Source: Deinococcus betulae (lineage in GTDB: Bacteria; Deinococcota; Deinococci; Deinococcales; Deinococcaceae). From it: 64,000 nt of DNA. Made by a program: the position numbers and the translations under genes. The notes under the pieces are model-generated. The model saw only the letters and a program-made list of their open reading frames with translations, was not told where the DNA came from and did no database searches. How positions within the stretch are numbered: position 1 is the stretch's first letter; every line of letters begins with the position of its first letter. The stretch is from NCBI RefSeq assembly GCF_020166395.1, contig NZ_JAIQXU010000002.1:124001-188000 (forward strand). Direction: 5' to 3'. Shown here in pieces: positions 34,469 through 43,254 of the stretch.

Positions 34469-34506
34469 AGTCAGGGCAGGAGAGGACCATCCTCGTGCCC
34501 TGACTT
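34469..34506 (-). terminator. Terminator of the TPR protein gene
   Basis: AGTCAGGGCA (34469-34478) and TGCCCTGACT (34496-34505) form a perfect outer stem with an inner GAGGA/TCCTC stem. On the minus strand CTGTTGTTAGTTTTGC follows. It is 41 bases past the stop of the TPR gene. Confidence 0.75.
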
Positions 34507-34546
34507 GGATTTCACCTGCATTCCAGCACGCCAAACGCGGCCCCGA

Positions 34547-36733
34547 TCAATGCCCTACATCGAAGATGGTTTCGCCAGTCACGAAACTCCAGCGGGCATT
34601 AATGGCCTTCGCGCTCTCGCCAATCTTGACCTGGCCGATGGGCAGCTTTTCCCCAACATTGATGCCGATAGACGATTTGACTTCGCCGACCATGCCGTAA
34701 TCCTTGATCCCGTCGCGCGTGGCGGACACATAGGCCCCCACCGCCGCCTTGACCCCAAGTCCAGCCACCTCCTTCAGGCTGCCGCCGCCTTGAAGGCCGA
34801 TGATCACCGTCGTTTTCCACTTCTCGGCCGACATATCCAGCTCTGCTTTGACAAAGGAGGTCAGCAGGCCAGAAGGCGCCACTTTCAGCGAGACCTTATC
34901 GCAGCTGAAGCCCGCATCCACCACGCCCAGCGACACCGATGTGGTGAAGAGGCCCACCAGGGGCTTACACACGTCTGGCGGCGGCACCTTTAGGGGTGCG
35001 GCCACTGGCACCGAGTCAGCCGCTCCACCAGAGCCTTCGACACAACCACTCTCAAAACTTTTGACGTCATGCGCCCAGAGCCGGGCGGCATTGACCAGCA
35101 TGCCAAACCGGCCCGTGGCCTCAATTTCTGCCTGCAGCGCCGCGCGCTGATGCCACAGAGGGTCGCTGTAATTGGCAGCCAGGGCCGTTTCGTAGAGGTA
35201 GTCCGCCTTGGCCGCAGCGGCGAGGTCATGGGCATAGGCGTGCATAGCGCTGCGCCAGCGTTCATGGGCGCCCTGCAACTGGGGCACACACAGGCTGCGA
35301 AAGACCTCTTCGTCGCCGTGGGCTTTGTCGATGATGACGGCAATGGAGCAGCCGCCTTCGCAGTGCCAGAAGTCGCCCCAGATGCGGGCCACCTCGTCCC
35401 CTGTGCGGTCCTGACGGGTGTCCAGCGCCCGCAGCTCTGGCTCGGCGCGCGAGGCGATGAGCGCTAACCAGATCGCCTTCTGTCTCGCCTGGGTCGCCGG
35501 CAGAGCTTCCCCCCGGTTGCGCAGTTGCAGCTCGACCGCTTCCTGCCGCCGAACCAGCGCCAGTCCCCGCTCACTCAGTTCCTCGTCAAGCGCTACGTAA
35601 CGGTCCAGCAGCTGCACCGCCTGGGCCGGGGTCTGCGCAATCTTCAGGTCAGGGAGCGTGATGCTCTGGCCACGCGTCATGTCGAAGACCTGGCGGGCTG
35701 GCCGGCGGCTCTCGATCTGCCCAGCACTGGCCGGCGTGGGCTGGCTGGTTGAAGGCCCAGGGCCTGACGAGGTCGGCAGTTCCTGGCCTGCACCCGTGCC
35801 TGGGGCGCGGCGCGCACTGCGGCGCATCACCTGCACCGCGTCGGCGGTTTTGCCCTGACACAGCAGAGCGTGGGCCAGCAACTGGCCCGCTTCCGTCAGG
35901 GTGGGCTGCAGGGCCAGGGCCTGACGCAGCACCTTGTCAGCCTCGGCAAATCGCCCCAGCTTGACCAGGGCGCCGCCCCGGTTGTTCAGCGCGACCGCCT
36001 GCACCGAAATTCCCATGGCCCCGCCAGGCGCAATGCCTTGCCGCTCGGCCTGCGCCAGTACGGCCAGGGCCTCGGCGGGTAGATTCACCGTGACCAGCGC
36101 CCCGGCCAGGTTGACCAGGGTATCGGCGTTCTTGGGCTCCAGGGTGTGGGCCGTCAGCAGGCCTGCCAGCGCCGCTTCCGGGCGACCCGCAAGGGTAGCC
36201 TGCAGCGCAAAGGCGCTCGCCCGCCCTGCCGACTTCCCCTCTTGACTGGCCGCCAGGGCCCGGACCCCCGCCGCCTCATGCTGACCCAGCCAGGTCTGCG
36301 TGTTCTTCAGGGCCTGGGCCAGGGTCAAGGGCGCTGCGCTGGGCCGGGGCGCTGCCGGCGGCGGGACGTTCTGGCCGGAGGCTTTGAGCTGATTAAGGGT
36401 CTGCTGCAAGGCCACCCTCGCGGGGTCATCCTTGGCCATGCCGGCGAGGGTCTCCTGCAAGGTCTGAACCGCCGGGTTCAGCGCCGCCTGCACGTCGGCC
36501 CCCGTGACCACCGGGCAGACCCACAGACGGTCGCGGTCTAGTTGCTCGCGCTGCTGGGCCGCAGGTGGGAGGGGCAGGGCGTCGCCCCAGAATTGACCGT
36601 AAAGGTCAGGCGACGCCTGCGCAGACCCCAGAGACAGCAGCAGGGGCACAGCTGACCGGAGGATCATCGGCCCCAGGTAACGCGAAGCGGTGGGCGGAAC
36701 CAGCACGCTGGCCAGCACGGAACGAATAGACAT
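34547..36733 (-). CDS. Exported TPR-repeat protein
   Basis: 728 aa. An N-terminal hydrophobic segment (ILRSAVPLLLSLGSAQA) looks like a signal peptide, preceded by about 22 residues; the ATG at 36733 has AGGAG eight bases upstream. Residues about 155-310 are TPR repeats (AALAGLLTAHTLEPKNADTLVNL, VALNNRGGALVKLGRFAEAD). A Pro/Ser linker leads to a helical middle domain with scattered Cys, and a C-terminal beta-rich repeat-like region (GVKAAVGAYVSATRDGI, GINVGEKLPIGQVKIG). I do not recognise the middle and C-terminal parts. It follows the lipoprotein gene by 111 bases on the same strand and may share its transcript. Confidence 0.8.
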   Translation of the reverse strand: MSIRSVLASVLVPPTASRYLGPMILRSAVPLLLSLGSAQASPDLYGQFWGDALPLPPAAQQREQLDRDRLWVCPVVTGADVQAALNPAVQTLQETLAGMAKDDPARVALQQTLNQLKASGQNVPPPAAPRPSAAPLTLAQALKNTQTWLGQHEAAGVRALAASQEGKSAGRASAFALQATLAGRPEAALAGLLTAHTLEPKNADTLVNLAGALVTVNLPAEALAVLAQAERQGIAPGGAMGISVQAVALNNRGGALVKLGRFAEADKVLRQALALQPTLTEAGQLLAHALLCQGKTADAVQVMRRSARRAPGTGAGQELPTSSGPGPSTSQPTPASAGQIESRRPARQVFDMTRGQSITLPDLKIAQTPAQAVQLLDRYVALDEELSERGLALVRRQEAVELQLRNRGEALPATQARQKAIWLALIASRAEPELRALDTRQDRTGDEVARIWGDFWHCEGGCSIAVIIDKAHGDEEVFRSLCVPQLQGAHERWRSAMHAYAHDLAAAAKADYLYETALAANYSDPLWHQRAALQAEIEATGRFGMLVNAARLWAHDVKSFESGCVEGSGGAADSVPVAAPLKVPPPDVCKPLVGLFTTSVSLGVVDAGFSCDKVSLKVAPSGLLTSFVKAELDMSAEKWKTTVIIGLQGGGSLKEVAGLGVKAAVGAYVSATRDGIKDYGMVGEVKSSIGINVGEKLPIGQVKIGESAKAINARWSFVTGETIFDVGH

Positions 36734-36844
36734 GTGAATAGCTCCTGGGATGCAGGCGGAGGCCCACCCTTTTCCCACGTTCTGGTGCGGCGTGAGAGAG
36801 GCTGGGCCTTCAAGGCTTAGAGAGGGGCTGGGGGCGGGCGCAGT

Positions 36845-37717
36845 TCAGGGAGTGGGATCGTCGTTGTGCGGCCGGAGCTGAAGGTTCATGACCGGGTTGG
36901 GGGCCCACATGTCCTTGGTAAAGCCGCCAGTAAAGCTGCTGTGCCATTCGTACAGCTCTCCGCCGTCAAACTTCTTGCGGACGTCCAGGGGGACGCCGTT
37001 TTCGGTGGCGGTGACCGTATAGGTGCCGTACATCACGTTGATGACGTACCAGCTCCACAGGTGGGTTGGCTTGACCTTGAACGACACGCCGCTGCTGCCG
37101 TCGGCCAGCGTCCCAACCGAGTTGACCGTCAGTTCGACCTTGGACAGATCGACGAAGTACCCAGCGCCGTTTTCTACCTGAATCATGCCCAGGTTGCCGT
37201 ACTGAGAAGTCCCAGGCTTGAGCGTGAAGTTTACGACGCCGCCCACGTTGCCAGGCACCACCGTCTCGCCGTCGGGCACCAGATCCACTTGCGGGTTATA
37301 GGGCGGGTAGTTCAGCGTGATTTTGGCGCTGACTTTGAAGGTGGTGGGCATGCCGTTCACGCTGATCTTGTAGCGGCCATCAGCATCCGTGTGGGTAATG
37401 AGGTTGCTGTTATAGGCCAGCGTGTTGTCGGCCACCACCTCTGCATTGACCACAGGCTGCCCATACTGGTTGACAATCCGGCCCGTGATGAAGCCCTGTG
37501 CCGTGGTGTCGCCGGGAGGCGGCGGAACGGGATCACCGGGTGTGGGGTTGGGACCAGGCGTGGGATCAGGGCCAGGGGTGGGGTTGGGTATGGGGCCGGG
37601 GTCACCCGGCAGGGGCACCGGGTCGGGCGGCACCACGCCTCCACCTGCGGGTGATGTCGAGCAGGCGCCGAGAACCAGAGACAGCAGCAGAGAAGTAACA
37701 GTCAGTGATCGGAACAT
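36845..37717 (-). CDS. Lipoprotein with carboxypeptidase-regulatory-like beta domain
   Basis: 290 aa. Signal peptide with lipobox LGAC (Cys 19), so probably lipid-anchored. A Pro/Gly/Asp-rich spacer (about residues 25-72) precedes a beta domain: GFITGRIVNQYGQPVVNAEV, TDADGRYKISVNGMPTTFKV, VVPGNVGGVVNF. The rest repeats the conserved blocks of the 31456-32589 protein (VINVMYGTYTVTATENG, DMWAPNPVMN) without its C-terminal domain. AAGGAGGA precedes the ATG. Function unknown; cell-surface binding or assembly is a guess. Confidence 0.82.
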   Translation of the reverse strand: MFRSLTVTSLLLSLVLGACSTSPAGGGVVPPDPVPLPGDPGPIPNPTPGPDPTPGPNPTPGDPVPPPPGDTTAQGFITGRIVNQYGQPVVNAEVVADNTLAYNSNLITHTDADGRYKISVNGMPTTFKVSAKITLNYPPYNPQVDLVPDGETVVPGNVGGVVNFTLKPGTSQYGNLGMIQVENGAGYFVDLSKVELTVNSVGTLADGSSGVSFKVKPTHLWSWYVINVMYGTYTVTATENGVPLDVRKKFDGGELYEWHSSFTGGFTKDMWAPNPVMNLQLRPHNDDPTP

Positions 37718-38150
37718 GGGTCTTCCTCCTTCAGAAGCCGCTGGGGCTTCCTCTTGAAAAAGACTTTAGAAATTGAGTGGTGGCATGGGGATGATGCCCT
37801 CAGCAGAGGTCAAATCGGGAACGACCCAGCCACGGCGACTCAGCAACTCAGCCTTCAAAAGAGCGTCCCCGGCGGGCTTTTCGCATGTTGTGCCCAGTTG
37901 GGGAGCGTCAGGAGCTACTGATGGTGCAGCTTTCCAGACCGTGTGACCTCGCCCAACTTTGCCCCAGGCGCACAGCTGGCCGCTGTCATGCAAATGCCAT
38001 CTTGGGGTTTTGGTCGTTGGGAGGGTGTCAGGACCAGCCCAAAAAGCTGCAGCAGGCCGCTCCGGCTTCCCAACGTCCCGGCCTGCGCCTCCACAGGAAA
38101 ACCCAAGTGACGTTGCGATTACAACCGCAAAGTGACGTGACCAAGAGGAT
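37718..38150. other. Intergenic region with direct repeats
   Basis: 433 bases, lower G+C, no supported gene. The lipoprotein leader has a GAAGCC/GGCTTC hairpin just before its ribosome site (37728-37744). Near 38106-38140 the minus strand has two CGTCACTT copies flanking a TTGCG/CGCAA hairpin, possibly the hydrolase gene 3' end or a regulator site. Confidence 0.4.
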
Positions 38151-39470
38151 TCATGGCCGACTCACCTGATCGATGGCCTGTAGCACCACGTCGGCGACCC
38201 GCTTTGAGACGGCCGAGCCCGGACTGGTGTACACATCCACAAAAGCGTGCCCCAGAAATGCGCTTCCAGGTTGAGCCGCCGGCACAGTGTGGTCGTTGGC
38301 CGCCAGCACAGGAAAAATGAGGCGAAGAGCGCCAATCACGAGGTCTGCCTGCGTTGACACGTATGGGCCATTCGCCGGGGAATGCCCATTGGGAACAGCA
38401 ATTCCAGCCACCGCAAAGTGCTGGGTCGGCACACCGCGCCGCTCAAGTTCACGGTTCACCACCTCGGCGTACAGATTGCCCTGACTGTGCGCGACCAGCA
38501 CGACGCGCAGACCCCGGCGGAGATAAGCCTCGACACCGTCGGTCAACTGCCGAGCATTGTCGTCCATGTACGTGGAGTTCGCTGCGCGGTCCTTCAGGCG
38601 CAGCGTCGTCTGAACGAGAGACCCCAGGTAGGCTTCAACGTACTGCCGCGTCATGTCAGCGACCTCGTCAACTGTGGGCAGGACAGGTCTGGCTTTGGGG
38701 AGCAGGCTGCCTGGATTGGTCAGGGCGGTCATCCAGCCGCCGACTGTGGTGGGCAGCTGATCTGTGGTCTGAGCCCTGAGTTTCGCCTCCAGAAGGGAAG
38801 TAGCGACCGCTGAAAGTGCCGCCGGTTCTCCGTAGGTGCCGGCGAACAGGGCGGCGCCCAGATCATGCTCGCCAAATTTCTGCCGGAAGACCTCCACAAG
38901 GTCCAGGAGCCCTTCGGTGGGGTTGTAGTTCAGCGCGTACAGGAGGCGCTGTGGCCCCGCCGTCTCTCCCAGAAGCCGCCGCAGGGCCAGCATGCTCTTC
39001 AGCGCCGTTTCCTCAGTGGTCAGAATCCCGTTCTGGAAGATCACAAGCGTGCACTGCCCGCTGGCGCAGTCGTCTTCGCTGATCGGGTAGAGCGGAAGAA
39101 ACTGCGGCCCGGCCTTTTGCACAGCTGCGGCATAAGCGTCCAGTCGCGCGCCTGTATTCACCGTCCGACTTCTTACCTCCCGTGTCCACTCCGCCCAGTT
39201 CTTGTTGCCACTGCGAACCAGAGAGAGCACCGGGCTGCTGTCCAGCGAAACCTGAGGTGGCTGTCCTGTCACCAGACGCTGAAGACTGCGCGCGTAGTCC
39301 TGAACAGCCTGCCGCTCAGGCGACGCCGCTGGCGTATGTTCTGCGATATACGCATCGACATCATCCCGAATGCCGTTGCCGTCGTGATCAGCACCGGCCA
39401 GACCAGCGCCGTGCGCCCAGCAGGACAGAAGAGTGCCTAGACAGAGAAATCGGAAACCTGAAAGCCACAT
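38151..39470 (-). CDS. Secreted alpha/beta-hydrolase
   Basis: 439 aa. Signal peptide (LSGFRFLCLGTLLSCWAHG), then a calcium-loop-like DHDGNGIRDDVDAYI (about residues 29-43). The C-terminal half has an alpha/beta-hydrolase nucleophile elbow VVLVAHSQGNLY (G-x-S-x-G variant AHSQG), with a possible acid/His near ANDHTVP and GHAFVDVY. A Cys pair (CASGQC) suggests a disulphide. Lipase or esterase activity is plausible; substrate unknown. ATG at 39470 chosen for the signal peptide. Confidence 0.78.
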   Translation of the reverse strand: MWLSGFRFLCLGTLLSCWAHGAGLAGADHDGNGIRDDVDAYIAEHTPAASPERQAVQDYARSLQRLVTGQPPQVSLDSSPVLSLVRSGNKNWAEWTREVRSRTVNTGARLDAYAAAVQKAGPQFLPLYPISEDDCASGQCTLVIFQNGILTTEETALKSMLALRRLLGETAGPQRLLYALNYNPTEGLLDLVEVFRQKFGEHDLGAALFAGTYGEPAALSAVATSLLEAKLRAQTTDQLPTTVGGWMTALTNPGSLLPKARPVLPTVDEVADMTRQYVEAYLGSLVQTTLRLKDRAANSTYMDDNARQLTDGVEAYLRRGLRVVLVAHSQGNLYAEVVNRELERRGVPTQHFAVAGIAVPNGHSPANGPYVSTQADLVIGALRLIFPVLAANDHTVPAAQPGSAFLGHAFVDVYTSPGSAVSKRVADVVLQAIDQVSRP

Positions 39471-39609
39471 GCTCCGACGGTAGGAAAAGCAGCGTGACGC
39501 CTGAGTGACATCGCCCGACCTGGGCTCTGTCAGCAGGAACGGGCCCCGCACAGCTGCACGGCCCTCCCCTGTCACTGGTGTGTCACTCTCTCACCTCTAC
39601 TGTCGCCTC

Positions 39610-40620
39610 ATGAACAAGGTGATCTGGACGACCCTGCTGACCCTCGCCCTCCTGAATCCATGTCAATCGGCCCAGGCCGCGGCGGCGCCGACGACACAGA
39701 AACCGGCCGTACAGGGGACAGTGCCGCTGGCGGGCCTGAACGCGACGCTCCAGCAGCCCTATACCCTCGGCAAGAGCAGTCCGCTCAATTTCACCCTGAC
39801 AAAGGCCACTTTTAGCGTCTCGCGCGTGATCGTTGGGAACGAGGTCTTTACCCCGAAGGCCGATCAAAAGTTGCTGGTCCTGACCTTCCGCGTGGCCAAT
39901 CCCCAGAAGAAAGACGTGTACTTTGACTCACGGTCCTTCACCTTCACGGCGGTCGACGCCCAGAACATCAACCGCCCCTCGGTGCGCAGCGTGGGCCTGG
40001 CTTCCACCGGCGAACTGGTGGGTTTGCAGCTCAAGCCTTCTCAGGTTCTGGAGTTCGTGACGGCCATCATGGTGCCCGCAGCGGGCGTGGTGCCCAAGCT
40101 GATCGTGGAACACGAAGCCGGCACTGGCGTGCTGCGCTACGATCTGCGCCGGGTGACTAACCCACTGGCCGCGCCTTACGCCGATCCTGCCGATGCCAGT
40201 GGGGCCAGCGCGTTGGGGGCCGTGCCGGCCAAGGTGGGCCAGAACTACCCCCTGGAGAGCTTTGACCTGCGGCTGGAAACGACGGCCCTCAGCACCGAAG
40301 TGCTGGATGGCCGCGCTCCACGCAGTGGACACCGCTACGTTGTGGCCACCGTGGTGCTCAAGAACCAAGCGCCGCAGGAGCGCTACCTGGGTTTGCAAAC
40401 CCTGATGCCCGAAATTCTGGACGCCGACGGAGAGCGGCTGCGCTACCTCACGGTCCTTAAAGCCAGAGGCGAGGGGGGACCAGGCCTGAAACTTGCTCCT
40501 GGCGCAGAGTACCGGGCGCGCTACGTGTTTGAAGTGCCGGACGGCACCCCTCTGCAGACTCTCGTCTTTCAGGAAGGCTACAGCCACACCCTGCTGTTTG
40601 ACGTGAGTGCTTTGAAGTAA
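39610..40620 (+). CDS. Exported DUF4352-like protein
   Basis: 336 aa with a signal peptide ending near AQAAAA. Two similar immunoglobulin-like halves can be seen: VSRVIVGNEVFTPKADQKLLVLTFRVANP and an equivalent LSTEVLDGRAPRSGHRYVVATVVLKN, each followed by a phrase about surface strands and xAPGAEYRARYVFEVP. This resembles DUF4352 or telomeric-repeat-like extracellular beta domains. Function unknown. The start at 39610 gives the signal peptide. Confidence 0.72.
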   Translation: MNKVIWTTLLTLALLNPCQSAQAAAAPTTQKPAVQGTVPLAGLNATLQQPYTLGKSSPLNFTLTKATFSVSRVIVGNEVFTPKADQKLLVLTFRVANPQKKDVYFDSRSFTFTAVDAQNINRPSVRSVGLASTGELVGLQLKPSQVLEFVTAIMVPAAGVVPKLIVEHEAGTGVLRYDLRRVTNPLAAPYADPADASGASALGAVPAKVGQNYPLESFDLRLETTALSTEVLDGRAPRSGHRYVVATVVLKNQAPQERYLGLQTLMPEILDADGERLRYLTVLKARGEGGPGLKLAPGAEYRARYVFEVPDGTPLQTLVFQEGYSHTLLFDVSALK

Positions 40621-40650
40621 CGGCCTGCCTGTAAGGACTTGGGAGGTTGA

Positions 40651-40695
40651 GGCCAGTCCAGAGTCGATGCTTAGGGCCTCTGCTCTGGACCGGCC
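40651..40695 (+). terminator. Terminator of the DUF4352-like gene
   Basis: GGCC-A-GTCCAGAG (40651-40663) pairs with CTCTGGAC-C-GGCC (40683-40695), 12 pairs with one mismatch and a 19-base loop, 30 bases after the stop, followed by TTCAT. Confidence 0.6.
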
Positions 40696-41081
40696 TTCAT
40701 ACGCATGGCGTTGCACAGCTTGCCGAAATTGCGGCAGCAGAGTTTCCCACTCTGCTGTCTGGTTTCATTTGACGGAGGCTGACCAGCTCACTCGGGGAGT
40801 GTTTACAACCACCGAGATAGCCTTGAGCCAGGGTAGGTCTGGCCAGATAGCTTGGAAACAGATTCGAGTCTGTTGACTGGTCTGCCTTCGATTTAACCAA
40901 CAGGATGCGAACTGCTTCTGCCAGGGCAGTTGAGCAGAAGGGCTGCCCAGCATTGTTCTGGCAACAGTCTTGAAAGCGGCCGAGGGTGAGCCTTGGCCGC
41001 TTTGATCTTGAGTCGGCAACTTGTTACAACGCGGCTTAAGAGGGGCTTGGGCGAAACGCCGCGCCCCATCACCCCACACTC
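40696..41081. other. Intergenic region between convergent genes
   Basis: About 385 bases of clearly lower G+C than the genes around it; no supported gene. It contains the bidirectional terminator at 40973-41003. The composition would suit remnants of acquired DNA but nothing is recognisable. Confidence 0.4.
40973..41003 (-). terminator. Bidirectional terminator-like hairpin
   Basis: AAAGCGGCC (40973-40981) and GGCCGCTTT (40995-41003) form a perfect stem bearing A's and T's at its ends, 79 bases after the acetyltransferase stop. It can act on either strand. Confidence 0.65.
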
Positions 41082-41681
41082 TTAATCTTCGGAAACCACC
41101 TCGTAGGGCATGCTCTCCATCTCGCCCGCCGGGTCAGTGGCCAGCCGGGCCATTCGGTGCTGGTCCACCCAGACCCCCTCCCAGTGCAGGGCCTGACGTT
41201 CCAACCCTTCATCTATAAAGCCGCATTTGTGATACACCCGGCGCGCACGCGGGTTAAAGGCGTAGACCCCGAGGCTGATGCGGTGAAGGTCCAGGTGGTC
41301 AAACCCGTAGCGCACCACCGCCTGCGTCGCTTCGCTGCCGTAGCCCTGACCAAAGACTTCAGAACTACTCAGGCCGATGCGAAAATTCATGCTGCGGTTC
41401 CCCGCATCTAGATCGTTCAGCACGGCTTCTCCCAGGTAAAGGCCGTCAGAGAGCCGCAGAATGGCCCAGTCGGCGCGGTTCTCCGCACCCTGAACTGCGG
41501 TCAGAAACTGCGACACCTGGTCGGCGGTGAACTGAGTGGCCGTCCCTGTTAACCGCATGGCTTCAGGGTCTTGCAAGCTGGCCATGACCTGATTGAGGTA
41601 GGAGGGGCCGAGGGGCCGCAGAAGAAGGCGGGGTGTACGGAGGGAAGGGAGAGCCGCCAGCAGGGAAGAGAGATCGGTCAT
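41082..41681 (-). CDS. GNAT family N-acetyltransferase (RimJ/RimL-like)
   Basis: 199 aa. RimJ/L-type start RTPRLLLRPL, the acetyl-CoA motif EVFGQGYGSEATQAVVRYGF, HRISLGVYAFNPRARRVYHKCGF typical of this group. Probably acetylates an N-terminal or small-molecule amine; substrate unknown. ATG at 41681; the longer upstream frame lacks similarity. Confidence 0.87.
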   Translation of the reverse strand: MTDLSSLLAALPSLRTPRLLLRPLGPSYLNQVMASLQDPEAMRLTGTATQFTADQVSQFLTAVQGAENRADWAILRLSDGLYLGEAVLNDLDAGNRSMNFRIGLSSSEVFGQGYGSEATQAVVRYGFDHLDLHRISLGVYAFNPRARRVYHKCGFIDEGLERQALHWEGVWVDQHRMARLATDPAGEMESMPYEVVSED

Positions 41682-42010
41682 GCCCAGAGCCTGACAGGCT
41701 GGGAATGACCAGGAAGTGACATGTGCAAGGTCAATCTTCGCCGTGCGCTTCATGACTCGCCTGAGGTACGCCGCGAATGGGCCGCTCCAGGCAGACTGTT
41801 GTAGCTCGCCATTGCCCACACCCTTCCACGTGACACCAAATTCAGCGCGGCTTGCTCTGGCGTTCAGTTGACAGAACCAGCGAGCCTTCCTCCAGAGCGG
41901 GGTCCGCATTCACGCCCAGTTCACACAGGCTCCCCGCGCCCTTCACGGCGCTGACCGTACCTTCTGAGCACGCGAGAAGGCCACCTGGCCCCGCGAAAGG
42001 AGCTCTCTCA

Positions 42011-42421
42011 ATGGATATTTTTGTCAACAACGCCCCCGCTCAGGCTGTTCCTCAGACCTACCTCCCCCTGCAAAGTGTGCCCTACGGGTATGGCCCCCTG
42101 TCGGTGCCACGCCACGACGGCCCACCCGGCTTCCTGCTGGTGGCCCTGGGGATAGGCGCTTTTCTCTTTTTGAGGCGCCGACGCCTGCACCGCTTTGGTG
42201 GCCCCGGCCAGATGCCCGAGGAGGTTCGCCACCTGCGCGAGACCTTCCGCCAGGGCCGAAGCCGCTTCGTGACCGATCAGGCGCAGCAGATTGCCCGCGA
42301 GCGCTACGCCAAAGGCGAGATCAACGCCGACGAGTATGAGGCCCTGCGCCGTACCCTGAGCGGTGAGCACAAGCCTGGCCAGTCCGGGCAACCTGAGGCC
42401 GAGGGAGATCTGAAACTCTGA
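42011..42421 (+). CDS. Single-pass membrane protein with C-terminal SHOCT motif
   Basis: 136 aa. Pro-rich N-terminus, a membrane helix at about residues 40-54 followed by RRRRL, and a C-terminal SHOCT-like segment ARERYAKGEINADEYEALRRTL (residues about 94-115). SHOCT segments are short oligomerisation motifs. AAGGAG lies eight bases before the ATG. About 100 bases upstream of the response regulator, so it may share that transcript. Confidence 0.8.
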   Translation: MDIFVNNAPAQAVPQTYLPLQSVPYGYGPLSVPRHDGPPGFLLVALGIGAFLFLRRRRLHRFGGPGQMPEEVRHLRETFRQGRSRFVTDQAQQIARERYAKGEINADEYEALRRTLSGEHKPGQSGQPEAEGDLKL

Positions 42422-42518
42422 CGGCGGAGGCCGGCGAGACGGACAGGACGCAGCACCCAGTTCAGCTCGTCACGCCCCGCCGCAGGCTGCCCGGCTCTGG
42501 TGAACAATAGGACTCCTG

Positions 42519-43190
42519 ATGAGCACGATTCTGATCGTGGAAGACGAGGCGCGTCTGGCCGACATTCTGGACGGCTATCTGCGCCGCGAGGGCTTCCACA
42601 CCGAAAGGGCTGCCACCGGGCGCCGCGCACTGGAACTGTGGCGCGCGGCCCGCCCAGCGCTGATTCTGCTGGACCTGATGCTGCCGGAACTGGATGGGCT
42701 GGAGGTGGCGCGGCGGGTGCGCGCCGAATCGAACGTGCCGATCATCATGCTCACCGCACGAGACGAGGAAATTGACCGCCTGCTGGGCCTGGGCATTGGC
42801 GCCGACGATTATGTGGTCAAACCGTACAGCCCGCGCGAGGTGGTGGCGCGTGTCAAAGCGGTGCTGCGCCGGGCGAGCGCGGCCACCGACATGAGCGGCA
42901 CCCTGCACGCGGGCCCGCTGACCGTGGACCCCGCCGCCTTCCGGGTCACCCTGCACGGCACCGACCTGGACGTGACCGCCGCCGAGGTCCGGCTGCTGGC
43001 CCTGCTAGCGCGGGAAGCGGGCGTGGTGCGCTCACGCGCCGAGCTTCTGGCGGCGCTGGGGGGACTGGAGCGCGGCACCGATGAGCGCACAGTCGACGCC
43101 CACGTCAAGAATCTGCGGCGCAAATTTGGGGCCGACGCCGGGCTGCTCGACACTGTGCGTGGCGTGGGCTACCGCTTATGGCTGGCCTGA
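42519..43190 (+). CDS. OmpR-family response regulator
   Basis: 223 aa. Receiver domain with acidic pair VEDE (8-10), phospho-acceptor Asp 52 in LLDLMLPELDG, Thr in MLTARD and Lys in VVKPYSP. A winged-helix DNA-binding domain follows (VTAAEVRLLALL, ERTVDAHVKNLRRKFG, VRGVGYRL). DNA-binding activator or repressor paired with the kinase 64 bases downstream. Confidence 0.94.
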   Translation: MSTILIVEDEARLADILDGYLRREGFHTERAATGRRALELWRAARPALILLDLMLPELDGLEVARRVRAESNVPIIMLTARDEEIDRLLGLGIGADDYVVKPYSPREVVARVKAVLRRASAATDMSGTLHAGPLTVDPAAFRVTLHGTDLDVTAAEVRLLALLAREAGVVRSRAELLAALGGLERGTDERTVDAHVKNLRRKFGADAGLLDTVRGVGYRLWLA

Positions 43191-43254
43191 GCAAGGGCAC
43201 CGGGGGATGCACGGCACCGGCAACCTTACAGTGGCAGACCGGAGGCGCGGGGTA

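Noticed and set aside
34142..34546. A+T-richer stretch considered as an insertion sequence remnant
   Set aside because: No terminal inverted repeats, target duplication or transposase fragment visible.
37498..37640. GGG/GGT-rich short repeats considered as a tandem repeat locus
   Set aside because: They encode the Pro/Gly/Asp/Thr spacer of the lipoprotein and are explained by that.
42694..42894. Short plus-strand frame inside the response regulator gene
   Set aside because: Out of frame with a certain gene; shadow only.
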